A stretch of DNA of 64,000 nucleotides from assembly GCA_016722515.1 (NCBI GenBank), contig JADKJE010000001.1, positions 496,001-560,000 on the forward strand, in the 5' to 3' direction. Shown piece after piece: positions 26,304 to 35,555 of this stretch. The stretch comes from Alphaproteobacteria bacterium (GTDB taxonomy: Bacteria > Pseudomonadota > Alphaproteobacteria > Rickettsiales > JADKJE01). Position 1 is the stretch's first letter. Every line of letters starts with the position of its first letter. The notes beneath the pieces are model-generated. The model saw nothing but the letters and a program-made list of their open reading frames with translations, was not told the DNA's origin and did not search any database. The position numbers and the translations under genes were made by a program.

Positions 26304-26483
26304 ATGTCTGGTAAAAAGAAAAAAAATTCACTGCTTTTCAAACTGGTCAGCACTGCTGGAACCGGCTTTTTCTACGTTGTTAAACGTAACCCTAAGCAAT
26401 TGCCAGAGAAACTTGAATTCCGTAAGTATGATCCAAAAGTGCGTAAGCATGTGATCTTCAAAGAGAAAAAGCTTTCTAGCTAA
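26304..26483 (+). CDS. rpmG: 50S ribosomal protein L33
   Basis: The 59-residue, Lys-rich protein contains LVSTAGTGFFYVVKRNPK and KYDPKVRKHVIFKE, the diagnostic L33 blocks. It lacks the zinc-binding Cys-x2-Cys pairs, so it is the cysteine-free L33 type. AAGGA precedes the ATG. A consensus promoter directly upstream fits a highly expressed single gene. Confidence 0.97.
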   Translation: MSGKKKKNSLLFKLVSTAGTGFFYVVKRNPKQLPEKLEFRKYDPKVRKHVIFKEKKLSS

Positions 26484-26499
26484 TCTTTGTTTGGACCCA

Positions 26500-27021
26500 T
26501 TATTTCATTTTATTGAACAGCTTCTTCATGGCTGGAACAGACATAGCAATCATGTGGGTTGATGCTTTGAAGGCTTGTTCCAATTCGGCGATCATATTCC
26601 GTTCAATGTTCACATTGAGGATTAATTTTGCTTTATCAGCCACAATCTTGTGCCCGCCTTCGCTGATTTCCTGGATAATACTATCTTCCAGTATTTGTCC
26701 TTTGGGCATATGCTGCGATTCTAAAATAAAATCAGCATGGCTTTTAAGGAATTTTTTGGTAGCAATATAGAGATCTCTAAAGCCAGTCATCTGCTCAGTC
26801 CCCATATTAAAGCTGCTCATTTTAGCTTCAAAATCCATATCCAGTTGCTTATGAAGATGTTCTTTGGAAAGCACATATTTTACCGCCGATTCAAACACAC
26901 GCTGAATACCAAGAATCATAGATTCTTTCTGAACGTTCTTACAGCTGGCTTTAATGTGATTTAGCGCTTGTTCAACCGATTCTTCAAATTTATTCAATTC
27001 CGGCACTGGGTTATGTGTCAT
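26500..27021 (-). CDS. Hypothetical helical protein, 173 residues
   Basis: I do not recognise a family. The product is almost entirely predicted helix, charged and Met-rich, with no signal peptide or transmembrane segment (for example NKFEESVEQALNHIKASCKN and KAKLILNVNIERNMIAELEQA). The composition is phasin-like, but the phasin signature is not convincing. GGAGAGAAT precedes the ATG. It stands alone on the minus strand, convergent with rpmG and divergent from aroQ. Confidence 0.65.
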   Translation of the reverse strand: MTHNPVPELNKFEESVEQALNHIKASCKNVQKESMILGIQRVFESAVKYVLSKEHLHKQLDMDFEAKMSSFNMGTEQMTGFRDLYIATKKFLKSHADFILESQHMPKGQILEDSIIQEISEGGHKIVADKAKLILNVNIERNMIAELEQAFKASTHMIAMSVPAMKKLFNKMK

Positions 27022-27116
27022 AAGGCATTCTCTCCACTCATCTTTCTAGTTCTTATTATCCATCTTATGGTTTAATAATGTGTTAAACCCTTTATGCCTA
27101 GGCTTTATGAATGGAC

Positions 27117-27144
27117 TTGCTTAGGGAAAACTCCTCTATATAAT
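27117..27144 (+). promoter_or_regulatory. Putative promoter of aroQ
   Basis: TTGCTT (27117-27122) and TATAAT (27139-27144) are 16 bases apart; aroQ starts 28 bases downstream. Confidence 0.6.
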
Positions 27145-27171
27145 TAGTAAGATCACTCGCTGGAAGCCTTT

Positions 27172-27621
27172 ATGACACATTCAATTCTTATTTTAAACGG
27201 CCCTAATCTAAATCTCCTTGGCACCAGGGAGCCTGAAATCTACGGGCATGAAACCCTTGCCGATATCGAAAATATGTGTCAGAAAAAAGCTAAGGAGCAC
27301 GGCCTCACCGCTGATTTTCGCCAATCAAACGATGAGGGCATGCTGGTGCAGTGGATTCAGGAAGCCAGGGGCAAGCACCAGGCTATTATTATTAATGCAG
27401 CCGCTTATACCCATACGTCTATAGCGATTGCCGACGCACTCAAAGCCGTTAATCTGCCAACCATCGAAGTGCATCTGTCGAATGTTTATCAACGCGAAAG
27501 CTTCCGCCATCATTCTTATATTTCACCCATTGCGCGGGGGGTAATTTGTGGATTTGGCAGTGTTGGTTACCTGCTTGCACTTGACGCTGCGGCCACTCTC
27601 TATGAATGTTCACTCAGATAA
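27172..27621 (+). CDS. aroQ: Type II 3-dehydroquinate dehydratase
   Basis: AroQ dehydrates 3-dehydroquinate to 3-dehydroshikimate in the shikimate pathway. The dodecameric type II fold is shown by ILILNGPNLNLLGTREPEIYG at the start (catalytic Arg and Tyr), RQSNDEGMLVQWIQEA, IINAAAYTHTSIA and the loop EVHLSNVYQRESFRHHSYIS. At 149 residues it is full length. It overlaps the 3' end of rnhB tail to tail by 22 bases, so the two transcripts are antisense to each other there. Confidence 0.96.
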   Translation: MTHSILILNGPNLNLLGTREPEIYGHETLADIENMCQKKAKEHGLTADFRQSNDEGMLVQWIQEARGKHQAIIINAAAYTHTSIAIADALKAVNLPTIEVHLSNVYQRESFRHHSYISPIARGVICGFGSVGYLLALDAAATLYECSLR

Positions 27622-28205
27622 TTGCGGATGGGTGCAAAACTGCGGCGGTGATGCTCGGTAATACCATATCGAGCAATGCCTTCCTGATGCGCTTTGGTTC
27701 CATAACCTGCGTTTCTTTCCCAGGCATAATGCGGACATGCCTGGGCTAATTCGTTCATAAGTCGATCACGGGTTACTTTAGCCACAATAGATGCCGCGGC
27801 AATGGTTAAACTTAAACTATCCCCTTTCACCAACGTTTTCAGGGGGCACGGCAGTGCAAAGACCTGATTACCATCAACCAAGACACCATCAATCGTAATT
27901 TTCAAGGTAAGCTGTTCATACGCGCGGCGCATTGCCATAAAGGTTGCCTGAAGAATATTGTGTTGGTCAATTTCTTCGACGCTGGCGCTACCGATACCTA
28001 CATGGCTATGATTTAAAATAGTTTCAAAAAGTATTTCTCGCTGTGCGTGTGTTAATTTTTTAGAATCATCAATGCCCTCTGGAATATGGTTCCTATCCAA
28101 CACAACGGCAGCCGCCACTACAGGCCCAGCCCATGGACCACGCCCTGCTTCATCAATGCCTGCAATAACACCGTTCATGCCATTTTCATAAAAAAAATCG
28201 GGCAT
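27600..28205 (-). CDS. rnhB: Ribonuclease HII
   Basis: RNase HII removes single ribonucleotides and RNA primers from DNA-RNA hybrids. The catalytic block is GIDEAGRGPWAGPVVAAAV, with further acidic ligands in GVLVDGN and AASIVAKVTRDRLM, and the YGTKAHQEGIARYGITEHHR motif near the C-terminus. I start at ATG 28205 (MPDFFYENG, about 201 residues); the frame is open to an ATG at 28229, 8 codons earlier. Confidence 0.95.
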   Translation of the reverse strand: MPDFFYENGMNGVIAGIDEAGRGPWAGPVVAAAVVLDRNHIPEGIDDSKKLTHAQREILFETILNHSHVGIGSASVEEIDQHNILQATFMAMRRAYEQLTLKITIDGVLVDGNQVFALPCPLKTLVKGDSLSLTIAAASIVAKVTRDRLMNELAQACPHYAWERNAGYGTKAHQEGIARYGITEHHRRSFAPIRNYLSEHS

Positions 28206-28302
28206 ATTTACTCCTGATTCCAACCACAATACGCAGGTACACTAATCAATCCTGTTACATATGCAACTTGTTTTTTATCTCTGAAAAGGATAGATATAGG
28301 AG

Positions 28303-29226
28303 ATGTCTATTTTTTCGTATAAGCAAATGAAGCAATGTGTTTGGGGTCTTGTCTTACTTACGTTGACAAGCGCTTGCACTAATCTGGAATCCGTACGTCG
28401 GCAAACGATTTCCGGTGATGATTTTTATTCACGATTAGCCAAAGAATATCAGCAATTTGCGCTTTCGGAAGCCGAGCATTATGATTGGCGAAACGCTGAT
28501 TATTTTGCCAAAAAATCAAAAGACGCCCTTCATAAAAAAGAAGTCGAACCCGAGTTACCTTTAGCCCCCAGGTGGACATTACCTGCTGATGTGGCAGAAA
28601 CACTGATGTCTGCACGGCTTTATTTCATGGATGCCTACGAGCAGCGACACAACCCATTCATGGCATCGGATGTCGCCCAGGCTCAATTAGCTTATGATTG
28701 CTGGGTTGAACAAAGCAGTGAAAACCCTCAAAGCACCGATACCACCACGTGTAGGGAATCGTTTTTTGAAGTGATGGAACATCTCACAGCCAAACTTCCA
28801 TCTAAAGCAGCAGCCGAAAATCCACCTGAAAAAATTCTTGAGCCTCTGCCTACCTGTACCTCTGTGTTTTTTGATTCAGGAAGTTCTAAATTGAAACCCA
28901 AGGCCATCAGAACACTAAATGTGCTTATTGAAAAATTACAGCAATCGCCCCAAAAACGAACCCTTTATTTATACGGTAATGCTGACCGTACCGGATCAAT
29001 TGCTTCTAACCGTAAACTTGCCCAAAAAAGGATCAACACGGTTAAAACCTATCTCCATAAAAAGACCACGCAGTTGTCGTTGCCAATTCATTTTGTGAAT
29101 AAGGCCCGTGGCGAATCCAAACCCAAGTTACCCACTCGCGATAATCGCGCTGAGCCACTCAACCGTAGCGTCGATATTGGCCTTAAGCCTCAAAAACCTG
29201 GACATTGCCACGCATTATCAGAATAA
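28303..29226 (+). CDS. OmpA-family lipoprotein 1
   Basis: This is a predicted outer-membrane-associated lipoprotein that binds peptidoglycan. A signal peptide ends in the lipobox LTSAC (Cys about residue 25). A helical middle region follows, then a C-terminal OmpA-like domain (about 190-300) with VFFDSGSSKLKPKA, LYGNADRTGSIASNRKLAQKR and the arginine-bearing NRSVDIG. The start may be ATG 28327 (MKQCVWG), which gives a more compact signal peptide. It is followed at once by a paralogue of the same layout. Confidence 0.85.
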   Translation: MSIFSYKQMKQCVWGLVLLTLTSACTNLESVRRQTISGDDFYSRLAKEYQQFALSEAEHYDWRNADYFAKKSKDALHKKEVEPELPLAPRWTLPADVAETLMSARLYFMDAYEQRHNPFMASDVAQAQLAYDCWVEQSSENPQSTDTTTCRESFFEVMEHLTAKLPSKAAAENPPEKILEPLPTCTSVFFDSGSSKLKPKAIRTLNVLIEKLQQSPQKRTLYLYGNADRTGSIASNRKLAQKRINTVKTYLHKKTTQLSLPIHFVNKARGESKPKLPTRDNRAEPLNRSVDIGLKPQKPGHCHALSE

Positions 29227-29244
29227 CATTTAAATGGAATTGTT

Positions 29245-30198
29245 ATGTTTTCCTTACACCGCTTGCACACTGCCATTTCCTCCCTTACTATCCTTTTTGT
29301 TGCGACGTTAGGTTTGTACGGATGCATGACAACGCCTCCCAAAGAAACAATTGTCACCCCGTTTCAAATGGCCCTGGCCGATGGCTATCAACGATTTGCT
29401 AATGTCAAAAAAGATGACAGCCACCTGTTGGATTCGTACCATTTTGCACAGAAATCACGCCAGGCACGCGAAGGTTATAATGTTGCACCCGAAGATCCTA
29501 AAAATTGGAGCCTCAATCCCGATGACACCCAGCAGCTCACTGTAGCCAGGTCCGAACTAATTAAAATCACGACCGAAAACCTTACTCAACAAAAGCCTAA
29601 AGATGCGGCCATCCTGCAGATTGCCTTTGATTGCTGGCTGGAAGAATTAGAGAAAAATCCTGAAGGCGACAATACATCTAAATGCCAAACTCAATTTTAT
29701 AAATCACTGCGGGCTATCAAAAAATGGGATAAGGAACAAGTGATTGCCCAGTTACCAGAGAATTTGCCTGAATCTGAGCCTGGCACTCCCGCTGTTCCCT
29801 TCAAAACATCAATTGAAGCCCCACAATCCCAGCCTCAGGAAACTAAAACAGACCAAAACGGCATTATTTATTCAGTCTATTTTGACCACGGGACCGGTAT
29901 CCCTTCGGCCTCGGTTAAAAAACGCATCAAAGCGATATCCCGCGACATTGTCTCGCGAGGATTGCAAAACCAAGCTATCATCTTAAGCGGCTATACCGAT
30001 CATACTGGCCCCAGTGACTTTAACCAGTTTATCGCCGAAAAGCGGGCTAAGGCCATAAAATCGCTGTTGATTAACGAAAATATCCCTGCTGCCAACATAT
30101 CTCTCTTTGCTTTTGGTGATTCTCAGGCTAAAATGACCACCCAGGACGAAGCGCAGGAAGCTAAGAATCGCCGTGTTGATATCCTGATTGGCCAATAA
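29245..30198 (+). CDS. OmpA-family lipoprotein 2, paralogue of the preceding gene
   Basis: It has a signal peptide and lipobox LYGC, a middle region with the same motif order as its neighbour (YQRFAN, DSYHFAQKSRQA, AFDCWLEE against YQQFAL, NADYFAKKSKDA, AYDCWVEQ), and a C-terminal OmpA-like domain with YFDHGTGIPSASV, LSGYTDHTGPSDFN and NRRVDILIG. The pair looks like an old tandem duplication whose products would sit in the same envelope layer. The 3' end overlaps the start of the polyprenyl synthase frame by 11 bases. Confidence 0.85.
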   Translation: MFSLHRLHTAISSLTILFVATLGLYGCMTTPPKETIVTPFQMALADGYQRFANVKKDDSHLLDSYHFAQKSRQAREGYNVAPEDPKNWSLNPDDTQQLTVARSELIKITTENLTQQKPKDAAILQIAFDCWLEELEKNPEGDNTSKCQTQFYKSLRAIKKWDKEQVIAQLPENLPESEPGTPAVPFKTSIEAPQSQPQETKTDQNGIIYSVYFDHGTGIPSASVKKRIKAISRDIVSRGLQNQAIILSGYTDHTGPSDFNQFIAEKRAKAIKSLLINENIPAANISLFAFGDSQAKMTTQDEAQEAKNRRVDILIGQ

Positions 30199-31240
30199 TG
30201 AAGTAATCACCTCAATGACGTTAAGCCCTGCCCTACACCATTCTTCAGCTGGTACCCCAAACGCGTTTTCGTTTGAGGATATACGCGGCTTGATCGCCAG
30301 CGACCTTGCGGCCGTGGATCAGCGTATCCTATCCTTAGCTGAAAAAAGAGCTCCTCTCATTGGTACGTTGCTTCATCATATTCTTTCTTCCGGTGGCAAA
30401 CGCCTCCGCCCGATGCTAACATTACTCTCTGCCCAGGCTTTCAACTATAAAGGCCAGTATCATATTGACCTGGCCGCCAGTATTGAATTTATCCATACCG
30501 CAACGCTCCTGCATGATGATGTTGTAGATGGCAGTATGCTGCGTCGCGGCAAACCCACCGCCAATGATGTGTGGGGAAATAAAGCGAGTATCCTTGTGGG
30601 TGACTTCCTGTTAAGTCAGGCCTTTGAATTGATGGTAGGCACAGGCTCCATTTCAGTACTGGATATTCTGTCTCGCACCTCCTCTATTATTTCAGAAGGT
30701 GAAGTGTTACAGCTGAGTAACGAGCGTAATCTGCGCATCACCGAAGATACCTATATCCATATCATTACCGCTAAAACAGCTGCACTTTTTTCTGCAGCGT
30801 GTGAAGTGGGAGCCGTCATCGCCAATCGCGCTTCGCATGAACAAGCTGCCATGGCCGATTATGGCTTAAACCTTGGTATTGCTTTCCAGATTGCTGATGA
30901 CACCCTCGATTATTCGGCTGAACAAGCCAAGCTGGGAAAAACCGTCGGCGATGATTTCCGTGAAGGAAAAGTAACGCTGCCGATTATTCTTGCGCTAAAA
31001 CAGGCAACTCCTACCGAAGAACTTTTCTGGCATCAAGTCATCACAACGGGCGAACAACACCAGGATGATTTACAGGTCGCTCTTAAATTGCTTCAGGAAA
31101 AAAACATCATTGAGGCATCCCTTGATATCGCCAAGGATTATGTTAACAAAGCCCTTCAATCGCTAGCCAATATGCCAGCAAGCCCCGCCAAGGATGCCAT
31201 GCTTTTGCTGGCGCAATTTGCGGTAAATCGGGCTTATTAA
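30188..31240 (+). CDS. ispB: Polyprenyl diphosphate synthase (octaprenyl-type)
   Basis: This all-helical trans-prenyltransferase makes the long isoprenoid tail of ubiquinone. Both aspartate-rich motifs are present: LLHDDVVDGSMLRRGKPT (first, DDxxD form) and AFQIADDTLDY (second). SSGGKRLRPMLTLL and the LVGDFLLSQAFELM stretch are also typical. Product chain length is inferred from the IspB-like layout. The start may be 30188 or ATG 30215 (MTLSPALHH); the latter avoids overlap with the lipoprotein gene. Confidence 0.9.
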   Translation: MANNEVITSMTLSPALHHSSAGTPNAFSFEDIRGLIASDLAAVDQRILSLAEKRAPLIGTLLHHILSSGGKRLRPMLTLLSAQAFNYKGQYHIDLAASIEFIHTATLLHDDVVDGSMLRRGKPTANDVWGNKASILVGDFLLSQAFELMVGTGSISVLDILSRTSSIISEGEVLQLSNERNLRITEDTYIHIITAKTAALFSAACEVGAVIANRASHEQAAMADYGLNLGIAFQIADDTLDYSAEQAKLGKTVGDDFREGKVTLPIILALKQATPTEELFWHQVITTGEQHQDDLQVALKLLQEKNIIEASLDIAKDYVNKALQSLANMPASPAKDAMLLLAQFAVNRAY

Positions 31241-31268
31241 ACAGATTTTCATAACCTCTATTATCGCC

Positions 31269-32351
31269 TTATTTTTTAAGAAAGAACGAAGCATAAAGTT
31301 CTATTGCAAAGAAAATAACGATCATGAGTTCCATCCAAAACATGCGTGAGTTGGTCAATTCACTTTGAGTAACGGTGTAGAGCGTGTCTACGTGTTCTAA
31401 CCGATCCTGCACACTCGTGCGCCATTCATCCAGGTGAAAACGTTCTCTGGCTCCCAGATAGACACGAGCTAAATACCAATCTCCAAAAAATTTAGTGATA
31501 TGGGTGACCTCATCATTGAGTTTGGTTACATCCACCCGTAATTCCCGCAACTTGCGTAAAACAGATTCGTTGCCTCTAAAGGTTCCAAAACGTTTACGCT
31601 GAATACTCTCGTAGGCTTTATTTAAGTAACGATCAAGACGTTGATCCATGACACGATATTCTTCTAACTGCAGATTAGCTAATTCCAGCACATACACCGT
31701 ATCTTCAACATAACCGGTAAGATCCACCATCAACGCAGCATCCCAATCGATAATAGTGATGTCGGATGTTGAATAGGAATGATACACCTTCAAAACTTCA
31801 TTGACCTGCATCGGATTTAAAATTCCAGGATGATTTTCTGTCAGCAAATCGGCAATGGCCATACGGTTCTCAGAAAACCAATTTCCTAAATCCTGATCTT
31901 GTCCAGGCATCTCCGTGATACAAAATACCGTATACGCTTCAGGTTCGAGCAAAGGCGAGGTTCTGATCATGATCTCTTTGAGGCTGGTGCATGCCTCGGT
32001 ACATAAGCGCCGTGCCAATTGATCAAGCGATTGTTCCTGATTAAAAAAGGGCGTATGAAAAGGCATCAATTCAGGAATGGAGTTCACCACAAACGGAACA
32101 TGGATTGCAATAGAAATAACTCCGATATCATAAATACGAATACGGGGAAAAATTTCCTGGCCTCCCCAATCAGAAACCGGTTGTGATGGTTCAAGCGATA
32201 AGGGTTTATACATGGGCATATCTTTAGGCGAGGTATGGTCAGTCCTTATTTCAAAGGGCGCGACCCGGTTTGCCAGGACATCTTTGATTTCATCTGTTTT
32301 GATCTCATTTGCTACATCGAATGCGTAGAGATAGATCACTTCACCTTTCAT
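31269..32351 (-). CDS. Membrane-anchored protein resembling the RMND1/DUF155 layout
   Basis: This 360-residue protein has a soluble N-terminal part, a long helical and probably coiled-coil part (about 225-335, with LELANLQLEEYRVMDQRLDR) and one C-terminal membrane helix near FWMELMIVIFFAIELYASFF. That order, and the Glu/Leu-rich end just before a last helix beginning with Trp/Met-Glu, recall the DUF155 (YagE/RMND1) family, but I do not see the usual N-terminal motif clearly. The function is unknown. The gene is convergent with ispB and divergent from mnmA. Confidence 0.6.
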   Translation of the reverse strand: MKGEVIYLYAFDVANEIKTDEIKDVLANRVAPFEIRTDHTSPKDMPMYKPLSLEPSQPVSDWGGQEIFPRIRIYDIGVISIAIHVPFVVNSIPELMPFHTPFFNQEQSLDQLARRLCTEACTSLKEIMIRTSPLLEPEAYTVFCITEMPGQDQDLGNWFSENRMAIADLLTENHPGILNPMQVNEVLKVYHSYSTSDITIIDWDAALMVDLTGYVEDTVYVLELANLQLEEYRVMDQRLDRYLNKAYESIQRKRFGTFRGNESVLRKLRELRVDVTKLNDEVTHITKFFGDWYLARVYLGARERFHLDEWRTSVQDRLEHVDTLYTVTQSELTNSRMFWMELMIVIFFAIELYASFFLKK

Positions 32352-32517
32352 AACCCCTTACCCCCATCAGAAACCTAACAACATCAGACCAGATCTCCTA
32401 TTTTCATTCCATTATGGTCGCTTTCATAAACGAATGCAATCTTCAAAGAAAGCGTCTACTGGTCTAAAGAGAGATTTTATGCTATACTGCGTCCTCGCAA
32501 AGCCCCAAAGGAATATC

Positions 32518-33687
32518 ATGACCAGCCAATGTACGTTAAGCACACAACCGCTTATCATACCTACCTCAGTTACTCCAACCATCGTGGTTGAGCCTATCTG
32601 TGCGGGTAAAACCCCACAACAAACCAGGGTCGTGGTCGCTATGTCGGGTGGGGTCGATAGCTCGGTTGTCGCCGCCCTGCTCCATAGCCTTGGCTACGAA
32701 GTCATCGGCATTACGTTGCAGCTTTATGATCATGGCGAAGCACTCCAGAAAAAGGGTGCTTGCTGCGCCGGCCAGGATATACGCGATGCCAAACGTGTTT
32801 GTGAGGCCCTTCATATCCGCCACTACGTACTTGATTACGAAAGCCTCTTTAAACAATCTGTGATCGAAGAATTTGCCGATAGCTACCTTCGCGGTGAAAC
32901 CCCGATACCCTGTGTCCGCTGTAACCAGACTGTTAAATTCAGGGATTTATTCCAGGTTGCTAAAGATCTCAATGCCGATGCCATGGCGACTGGCCATTAT
33001 ATCAAGCGCACCGTTGGCCCCCATGGCCCTCAATTGCATCGTGCTTATGATGATGGCAAGGATCAAAGTTATTTTCTGTTTTCCACTACCCGCGAACAAC
33101 TCGAATTTCTCCGTTTTCCCTTAGGTGGAATCCCTAAAGCACAAACGAGGCAGCTTGCCGAGCATTTTGGCCTACAAGTTGCTGTAAAACCAGATAGTCA
33201 GGATATCTGTTTTGTCCCCGGGGGATCCTATGCTAAAGTTATCGAGCGCCTGCGTCCAGGAGCATTTACCCCTGGCGATGTGGTTGACATGCAAGGCAAT
33301 ATCCTTGGCCAACATCAAGGCATAGCCCTTTTCACCATCGGCCAGAGGCGCGGACTAGGCATTGCTTCCAGTAGCCCCTTATATGTGGTTAAAATTGACC
33401 CCACCACTAATCAGGTTATATTAGGGCCAGAATCAGCGCTAGGCAGCCTGTCACTGACGATCAAAGAACTTAATTGGCTTGGTCATGAGCCTATTCCCGA
33501 AAGTGGCCTAGCCGTCAATGTTAAAATTCGTTCTGCAGCCAAACCCATTCCAGCCACGATTCATCCATTACCAGATAATCATGCAAAAGTAGTGTTTAAC
33601 ACGCCAGAACGCGGCACCAGCCCAGGTCAGGCTTGCGTGGTGTACCACGAATCTGTTTTACTCGGTGGCGGTTGGATCGTTGGTTAA
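32518..33687 (+). CDS. mnmA: tRNA-specific 2-thiouridylase MnmA
   Basis: MnmA thiolates U34 of tRNAs for Lys, Glu and Gln. The PP-loop is VVVAMSGGVDSSVVAALL. The two catalytic cysteines lie in PIPCVRCNQTVKF and DSQDICFVPGG. The AMATGHYIK, DQSYFLF and TIGQRRGLGI blocks are all present. The frame is open upstream to 32434, but AAAGGA lies 6 bases before ATG 32518, so I start there. Even so, about 35 residues precede the PP-loop, a mild N-terminal extension. A TATACT box at 32483-32488 may be its -10 element. Confidence 0.95.
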   Translation: MTSQCTLSTQPLIIPTSVTPTIVVEPICAGKTPQQTRVVVAMSGGVDSSVVAALLHSLGYEVIGITLQLYDHGEALQKKGACCAGQDIRDAKRVCEALHIRHYVLDYESLFKQSVIEEFADSYLRGETPIPCVRCNQTVKFRDLFQVAKDLNADAMATGHYIKRTVGPHGPQLHRAYDDGKDQSYFLFSTTREQLEFLRFPLGGIPKAQTRQLAEHFGLQVAVKPDSQDICFVPGGSYAKVIERLRPGAFTPGDVVDMQGNILGQHQGIALFTIGQRRGLGIASSSPLYVVKIDPTTNQVILGPESALGSLSLTIKELNWLGHEPIPESGLAVNVKIRSAAKPIPATIHPLPDNHAKVVFNTPERGTSPGQACVVYHESVLLGGGWIVG

Positions 33688-33965
33688 ATGCCTGCGGCTC
33701 AGACTACTTTAAAAGGTTGAAGATGATGGATTTGGGGAAAATCAAGCTTCGCACTTGTTGTTAACTGTGGGGAGTGCCAACACACTCCGTCATCTATGGA
33801 CATCTTCAGATCTTCTTGGAGTGTAAGCCATAGGCGAGTACGGAAAAAAGGTCTGGAGAACCAGGCCTCTTCTTAATACTTCCATCCTTACTTCTACAGG
33901 CTTCTGTATCCGTTTCACACACAGCAACGAGTCGCACTTCATTTTAGAACAGGTCCCAAACACCA

Positions 33966-34289
33966 CTAAAATTTTTCTTTTTTAGCCAGCGTCATAATCG
34001 TTTCGAGTAAACCTGGGAAGCGTTCGTTAATGTCATCTTCACGCACCACATTACGGTGTTCAACCCCCTGTTTGGTTGTGTAAATAAGGCCAGACTCGCG
34101 CAATATTCTAAAATGATGCGACAAGGTTGATTTTGGAATGTTGGGACAAGGCGATGCTTCTGAGCACGACATACAACCATCCTTTTTCATCAGGCTTTGA
34201 AAAATTCGCATACGCAGGGGATCGCCAAGCGCACTAAGGACGCCAGCTAACGTAATATCATTTTTGGATGGGTGAATAAAGTGGGCCAT
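33966..34289 (-). CDS. ArsR-family winged-helix repressor
   Basis: This small HTH regulator has LSALGDPLRMRIFQSL and the recognition-helix segment IPKSTLSHHFRILRESGLI of the ArsR fold. It carries a Cys cluster, DGCMSCSEASPC, between helices, which could sense metal, thiol-reactive compounds or redox state. I start at ATG 34289 (MAHFIHPSK); the frame is open for 9 more codons. It is divergent from an old yellow enzyme gene, with an inverted repeat in between, so it probably controls that gene and itself. Confidence 0.85.
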   Translation of the reverse strand: MAHFIHPSKNDITLAGVLSALGDPLRMRIFQSLMKKDGCMSCSEASPCPNIPKSTLSHHFRILRESGLIYTTKQGVEHRNVVREDDINERFPGLLETIMTLAKKEKF

Positions 34290-34323
34290 AAAATAACATA
34301 ACATAACGGTTGACACAATACAA

Positions 34324-34352
34324 TAGTTCGATATTATTGAACTATCGAACTA
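34324..34352. promoter_or_regulatory. Inverted repeat operator between arsR-type gene and OYE gene
   Basis: TAGTTCGATA (34324-34333) and TATCGAACTA (34343-34352) form a perfect 10-bp inverted repeat with 9 bases between. Its position in the divergent intergenic region and the half-site length fit an ArsR-family binding site. Confidence 0.7.
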
Positions 34353-34431
34353 GCTGCTGGCTACGATACGTTGCCAACTCCTGGTTGTTAGCCCATAATC
34401 ATCTCTAAACGAATGTAAAAGGAAATACACC

Positions 34432-35502
34432 ATGCCCCATTTATTCGACCCTTTAAAACTGGGTGCCCTTACCCTGCCAAACCGTATCATCATGGCACCT
34501 TTGACTCGTAGCCGCGCAGTTCATCAGCGAATTCCCAATGACCTCATGTGCGACTATTATACACAACGGGCAACGGCAGGCTTAATCATAAGCGAGGCTA
34601 CTTCTGTCTGTCCGATGGGTGTTGGGTATGCCAATACGCCTGGTATCTGGTCTGATGCGCAGGTGGAAGGGTGGAAACAGATTACGGATGCCGTACATGC
34701 AGCTGGCGGACGTATGTTTTTGCAGCTCTGGCATGTAGGACGCATTTCCGATCCGATGTTTTTAGAAGGCAAGATCCCGGTTGCACCGAGTGCCATTCAA
34801 CCGAAAGGGCATGTGAGTTTAGTTCGTCCTGAAAAAGCCTTTGTTACTCCACGAGCATTGAATATCGATGAAATTCCCGGCATCATTGAAGACTTTAAAA
34901 CTGGCGCAAAAAATGCCAAAGCCGCTGGCTTTGACGGTGTTGAAATTCATGGAGCCAATGGCTATTTGCTTGATCAATTTTTGCAAGATAGCACCAATCA
35001 TCGCACTGATGCTTACGGTGGCAGCATTGAAAACCGAGCCCGCTTAATGCTGGAAGTAACAGACGCTGTTATTGCTGTATGGGGCTCCGACCGCGTTGGC
35101 ATGCACTTAGCCCCCCGTGGAGATGCTCATGATATGGGTGACTCCGATTTGCTTGCAACCTTTTCCTATGTTGCCAAACAATTAGGCAAACGAAAATTAG
35201 CCTTTCTATGCGCTCGCGAATCCCTGAGTGAAAACTGGTTTGCTCCTGCCTTAAAAGAAGCCTTCGGTGGAGTGTATATTGCCAATCAAGGGTTTAACAA
35301 GGAAACCGCAACAGCAGCGTTACAGTCTAATGCTGCCGATGCAGTAGCGTTTGGCCAATTATTCATTGCCAACCCCGACTTGCCCTACAGGTTTAAAACA
35401 CATTCTCCACTCAACGCACCAGACCCATCGACATTTTATGCATCAACCAGTATAGGTTATACTGATTATCCATTCATCAACTCACAGGTCACTGCGAGTT
35501 AA
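34432..35502 (+). CDS. Old yellow enzyme-family alkene reductase
   Basis: This FMN-dependent NAD(P)H:enone reductase of the NemA/OYE group reduces electrophilic alkenes such as N-ethylmaleimide, and some nitro compounds. The TIM-barrel protein begins FDPLKLGALTLPNRIIMAPL. The substrate-binding pair is in DGVEIHGANGYLLDQFLQD, followed by NHRTDAYGGSIENRARL, and FMN contacts lie in the VAFGQLFIANPDLP region. At 356 residues it is complete. Downstream lie DUF1993 and a small cupin in the same orientation, so the group looks like a stress-response unit under the divergent ArsR-type repressor. Confidence 0.93.
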   Translation: MPHLFDPLKLGALTLPNRIIMAPLTRSRAVHQRIPNDLMCDYYTQRATAGLIISEATSVCPMGVGYANTPGIWSDAQVEGWKQITDAVHAAGGRMFLQLWHVGRISDPMFLEGKIPVAPSAIQPKGHVSLVRPEKAFVTPRALNIDEIPGIIEDFKTGAKNAKAAGFDGVEIHGANGYLLDQFLQDSTNHRTDAYGGSIENRARLMLEVTDAVIAVWGSDRVGMHLAPRGDAHDMGDSDLLATFSYVAKQLGKRKLAFLCARESLSENWFAPALKEAFGGVYIANQGFNKETATAALQSNAADAVAFGQLFIANPDLPYRFKTHSPLNAPDPSTFYASTSIGYTDYPFINSQVTAS

Positions 35503-35555
35503 TGACCTACGCCACTTTTTGTTCAATTTTATTCATTTAATCAAGGAGTTACACC

